DNA from: CAZIRO01 sp964541595
GTDB lineage: Bacteria; Acidobacteriota; HRBIN11
DNA length: 8,102 bases
Reading direction: 5' to 3'
Assembly (NCBI GenBank): GCA_964541595.1
Contig: CAZIRO010000129.1
Location: 1 to 8,102, forward strand
Part shown: positions 6,095 to 8,102 of the stretch, in pieces
Layout of the letters: every line of letters begins with the position of its first letter
Numbering within the stretch: the stretch's first letter is position 1
The notes under the pieces: generated by a model
What the model was told of the DNA's origin: nothing
The model's input: the letters and a program-made list of their open reading frames with translations, nothing else
The model's database searches: none
Translations under genes and position numbers: made by a program

Positions 6095-6646
6095 CTGGAC
6101 TGGGAAAAGGGATACATCCCGACGATCGTTGTCGATACAGCCGGTCGTGTGCGTATGCTGGCGTATAGTACCCCGGAATCATTACGGCAGACGTTTGCAA
6201 CGGGGCAGGTGTGGTTTTATTCCCGGTCACGTAAGACGCTCTGGCATAAGGGTGCAACGTCCGGTCACGTGCTGTACTGGCAGCGTGTTCGTATGGATTG
6301 CGATCGGGACACGATTCTCGTCGTCGCCGAACCCGCGGGTCCGGTGTGTCATCGTGAGGATGCAACGTGTTTCGGTGATGTTTCGTTTCGCTGGGAAGAT
6401 CTGTTCGCCGTTGTCCGGGACCGCCTGCAGCATCCGCGACCGGGTTCGTACACGGCTTCGCTGACCCCCGACCGGGTGCGTGCCAAGATCCTGGAAGAGG
6501 CCCGTGAGGTCGTGGACGCGGCCACAGCGGAGGACATTGTCTGGGAAGTCGCCGATTTGCTGTACTTTCTGACCGTACTTCTCGCGCAAACAGAATGCAC
6601 GCCGGCGGACGTGTTGCGAGAACTGCACAGGAGACGCTGGCGATGA
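5402..6646 (+). CDS. hisA-hisI-hisE: HisA-HisI-HisE fusion: ProFAR isomerase, PR-AMP cyclohydrolase, PR-ATP pyrophosphatase
   Basis: One uninterrupted 414-residue frame holds three enzymes. Residues 1 to about 231 are HisA: VPSIDLQGG (3-11, D7), VGGGIRD (71-77), VAVDARG (123-129, D126), VAGGV (191-195) and the phosphate-binding GMAIYTGR (214-221). Residues about 232-327 are HisI: MLAYS (252-256), SRSRKTLWHKGATSGH (274-289), DCDRD (299-303) and CH/C at 316-317 and 323; C300, C316 and C323 have the spacing of the known zinc ligands. Residues about 328-414 are HisE: PGSYTASL (347-354), LEEAREV (364-370) and EVADLLYF (382-389), giving the EExxE and ExxD metal sites. Every domain keeps its key residues, so all should be active. 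The three catalyse consecutive pathway steps (HisE, HisI, HisA) in reverse order along the chain. HisIE fusions are common; HisA joined in front is, to my knowledge, unusual. There is hardly any linker at the HisA-HisI border. Starts in ATGA overlap with hisF; ends in ATGA overlap with hisD. Confidence 0.93.
   Translation: MIVPSIDLQGGRVVQLVQGERVALERSDAETLARTFGRFGEVAVIDLDGARGQGHQREIIRRLCALAECRVGGGIRDVDTAVEWIRAGAVRVIVGTRVFRDGDVDTAFLQTLARRIGRSRIIVAVDARGDTVVTHAWRKSTGMTVPEAIRKLEPYVGGFLYTDVEREGLLQGVHLDRIAAVVRATDRRVTVAGGVTTLEDVRAITRMGAEVQIGMAIYTGRIDLGEAFIAALDWEKGYIPTIVVDTAGRVRMLAYSTPESLRQTFATGQVWFYSRSRKTLWHKGATSGHVLYWQRVRMDCDRDTILVVAEPAGPVCHREDATCFGDVSFRWEDLFAVVRDRLQHPRPGSYTASLTPDRVRAKILEEAREVVDAATAEDIVWEVADLLYFLTVLLAQTECTPADVLRELHRRRWR
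6095..6382 (+). other. hisI: HisI domain of the fusion
   Basis: Residues about 232-327, zinc- and magnesium-dependent opening of the adenine ring of phosphoribosyl-AMP. LDWEKGYIPTIVVD is the typical HisI N-terminus, so the domain is complete. D299, D301 and D303 are the magnesium ligands and C300, C316 and C323 the zinc ligands. Confidence 0.9.
6383..6646 (+). other. hisE: HisE domain of the fusion
   Basis: Residues about 328-414, an all-alpha MazG-like pyrophosphohydrolase turning phosphoribosyl-ATP into phosphoribosyl-AMP. E365, E366, E369, E382 and D385 are the expected metal ligands. It is compact, with a short turn (AATAEDIV) between the two metal-binding helices. Confidence 0.88.
6629..6633 (+). 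promoter_or_regulatory. Ribosome binding site of hisD
   Basis: AGGAG lies nine bases before the ATG at 6643. It favours that start over the in-frame ATG at 6595, which would extend the overlap with the preceding gene to 52 bases. Confidence 0.7.
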
Positions 6647-7938
6647 AACGTATAGATAAGGCGACATTTCTGGAACTGTGCCGTCACCGTACGCCGGTGG
6701 AGGATCCGGAGACCGTCCGGATCGTGGACCGAATTCTCCACGATGTGCGTGTCCGGGGCGATACCGCCGTGCGTGCGTGGAGTGAACGGTTCGATGGGGT
6801 GCGACCGGATCCGCTGTGGGTGCCACCGGACCGTGTGGCCGACGCTGTTCAGCAAATGCCTGCGGATGTCGTCCGGGCATTGCATACCGCCGCAGCGCAT
6901 ATTCGCGAATTTGCCATGCGTCAGCGGGAACTGCTCCGTGAGGCGATGATCGAACTGCGTCCCGGTGTGCATACGGGCTGGCGCGTGATCCCGGTCGAAC
7001 GGGTCGGTGTATACGTCCCGGGCGGCCGGTATCCGTTGCCATCCACGGTGCTGATGACGGCCATTCCCGCACGTGTTGCCGGTGTGCGGGAGATCGTGCT
7101 GTGTTCCCCACCGTCGGTTCAGGGCGATGTCCATCCGGCAGTGCTTGTGGCTGCACATGTCGCCGGTGTTGATCAGGTGTTTCGTATCGGTGGCGTTCAG
7201 GCGATTGGAGCCATGGCGTTCGGAACGGAATCGGTGCCCCGGGTGGATATCATTGTGGGACCGGGCAATCGATACGTCGTGGCCGCCAAACAGCGTGTGT
7301 ACGGATATGTCGGCATCGACCTGCCGGCGGGCCCAACGGAATTGATGGTCATCGCCGACGAAACGGCGCCGGTTCGATGGGTTGCGGCCGATCTCATCGC
7401 GCAGGCGGAACACGATACGGACGCCGTTCCCGTGGTCGTCGCCACGTCCGAAGCCTGGCTGGACGCGTTGCAGACGGAGATCGTGCGACAGCTCGCGGAT
7501 CTGCCGACCGCAACGGTCGCGCGGACATCGCTGGAGCGCCACGGAATCCAGGTTCGGGTCCGTACACTGGACGATGCGGCGGACTGTGCAAACGCGATGG
7601 CACCGGAACATCTGGAAGTCATGGTGGCCGATCCGGATCGGCTGATTTCGCAACTGCACCATTATGGGACGCTCTTCGTCGGACCGCTGTCGGCCACAGC
7701 GTTCGGAGACTACAGCAGTGGGTTGAATCACACCCTGCCGACCGGAGGTTGTGCGCGGTTTCGCGGCGGGCTCAGCGTTTTCGATTTTTTGAAAGTCCAG
7801 ACGGTTCTGGAAGTCACACCGCAGGGTCTGTCCGTCCTGACGGATCCCGCCGTTCGCCTGGCCGAGATCGAGGGTCTGATCGGACACGCGCGGTCTGTAG
7901 TGTATCGGGGTGACGATGGCAGGAGTGACGCGAAGTGA
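6643..7938 (+). CDS. hisD: Histidinol dehydrogenase
   Basis: Zinc enzyme carrying out the last two steps, NAD-dependent oxidation of histidinol via histidinal to histidine. The 431-residue product has GVYVPGGRYPLPSTVLM (122-138), GGVQAIGAMAFGTES (183-197), VDIIVGPGNRYV (201-212), GIDLPAGPTE (224-233), AQAEHD (253-258, zinc ligands Q254 and H257), APEHLEV (320-326, catalytic E322 and H323), GDYSSGLNHTLPT (355-367, D356 and H363) and EGLIGHARSV (410-419, zinc ligand H415). All catalytic and metal residues of the family are present. It overlaps the end of the hisA-hisI-hisE gene as ATGA and closes the his block. Confidence 0.96.
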   Translation: MKRIDKATFLELCRHRTPVEDPETVRIVDRILHDVRVRGDTAVRAWSERFDGVRPDPLWVPPDRVADAVQQMPADVVRALHTAAAHIREFAMRQRELLREAMIELRPGVHTGWRVIPVERVGVYVPGGRYPLPSTVLMTAIPARVAGVREIVLCSPPSVQGDVHPAVLVAAHVAGVDQVFRIGGVQAIGAMAFGTESVPRVDIIVGPGNRYVVAAKQRVYGYVGIDLPAGPTELMVIADETAPVRWVAADLIAQAEHDTDAVPVVVATSEAWLDALQTEIVRQLADLPTATVARTSLERHGIQVRVRTLDDAADCANAMAPEHLEVMVADPDRLISQLHHYGTLFVGPLSATAFGDYSSGLNHTLPTGGCARFRGGLSVFDFLKVQTVLEVTPQGLSVLTDPAVRLAEIEGLIGHARSVVYRGDDGRSDAK

Positions 7939-7957
7939 AGGGAGAAGTGACGCAAAG
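7924..7957 (+). repeat. 12-base direct repeat at the hisD end
   Basis: AGTGACGCGAAG (7924-7935, the last codons of hisD) recurs as AGTGACGCAAAG (7946-7957) just after the stop, 22 bases apart. This may be a small duplication of the gene's 3' end. Confidence 0.5.
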
Positions 7958-7998
7958 AGGCATTTCGATTTCGGACTCTGAGCCGTGCACTGCACCGG

Positions 7999-8021
7999 GG
8001 TCTTCAGGATGACCGCTTTTT
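7999..8021 (+). terminator. Weak candidate terminator after hisD
   Basis: GGTC (7999-8002) can pair with GACC (8011-8014) around an eight-base loop, followed within two bases by TTTTT (8017-8021). The stem is very short, so this is only suggestive; position downstream of the last his gene fits. Confidence 0.25.
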
Positions 8022-8037
8022 CTGTCGTCACTCTCTG

Positions 8038-8102
8038 CTGAAATCGAGACAGGCCATGGGACACCGTGGGTCCCCATGCGGTCATGCGCTATCCCCCGCC
8101 CA
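8038..8102 (+). repeat. Left end of another copy of the palindromic repeat family, cut by the window edge
   Basis: 8038-8063 aligns without gaps to the 26-base ends at 373, 557, 3322 and 3395 (CTGAAATCGAGACAGG, then ATGGGACA at the end), matching the consensus at essentially all conserved positions. No inward-facing partner is visible before base 8102, so the other end should lie to the right. The remaining bases show no gene. Confidence 0.55.

Noticed and set aside
6595..6642. Alternative hisD start at 6595
   Set aside because: It would add 16 residues overlapping the HisE domain; the ATG at 6643 has a ribosome site and the same ATGA overlap as the other genes.
7947..8013. Possible 21-codon frame from GTG after hisD
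   Set aside because: It has no proper ribosome-site spacing and no recognisable features; it is likely non-coding.

Overview
The window is a bacterial histidine-biosynthesis locus, recognised from the proteins alone. In order it carries hisG, hisC, (a gene on the opposite strand), hisB, hisH, hisF, a fused hisA-hisI-hisE, and hisD. Base composition is moderately GC-rich. The run of exactly 100 N at 2756-2855 indicates a draft or metagenome scaffold. The lineage cannot be fixed from this sequence. The HisA part (VPSIDLQGG, LVQGE, LYTDV) reminds me of a divergent HisA type I associate with Acidobacteriota, but that is memory-based and weak.

Layout. Bases 1-301 (minus) hold the start of a PHP-domain metal-dependent phosphoesterase that runs off the left edge, with a good sigma70-type promoter at 331-360. 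Bases 302-663 are non-coding: that promoter, a cluster of imperfect inverted repeats (373-557), and a candidate hisG promoter (568-596). hisG (664-1518) and hisC (1515-2564) overlap by four bases. A convergent minus-strand gene (2568-3256), interrupted by the N gap, encodes a coiled-coil protein made of 11-residue repeats with a C-terminal membrane anchor. It divides the his genes into two blocks. Next comes a short intergenic region containing a 74-bp palindromic insertion with a 6-bp target duplication. It is followed by hisB (3417-4007), hisH (4004-4606), hisF (4644-5405), hisA-hisI-hisE (5402-6646) and hisD (6643-7938), most of them coupled by ATGA or GTGA overlaps. The last 164 bases are non-coding and contain one more end of the same repeat family at 8038-8063.

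Pathway. HisG starts the pathway from ATP and PRPP. The HisE, HisI and HisA domains of one 414-residue polypeptide carry out the next three consecutive steps. HisH and HisF form imidazole glycerol phosphate synthase, HisB dehydrates its product, HisC transaminates, and HisD oxidises histidinol to histidine. The only step without a recognised enzyme here is histidinol-phosphate phosphatase. The adjacent PHP protein belongs to a superfamily that includes such phosphatases, so it is a candidate, not an assignment.

Most notable points: the seamless HisA-HisI-HisE fusion; a family of 26-bp inverted-repeat ends at the boundaries of the his blocks, one pair with a clear target duplication; a hendecad-repeat membrane coiled-coil gene lodged antisense between hisC and hisB; and two unusual substitutions in a conserved active-site motif of HisF.
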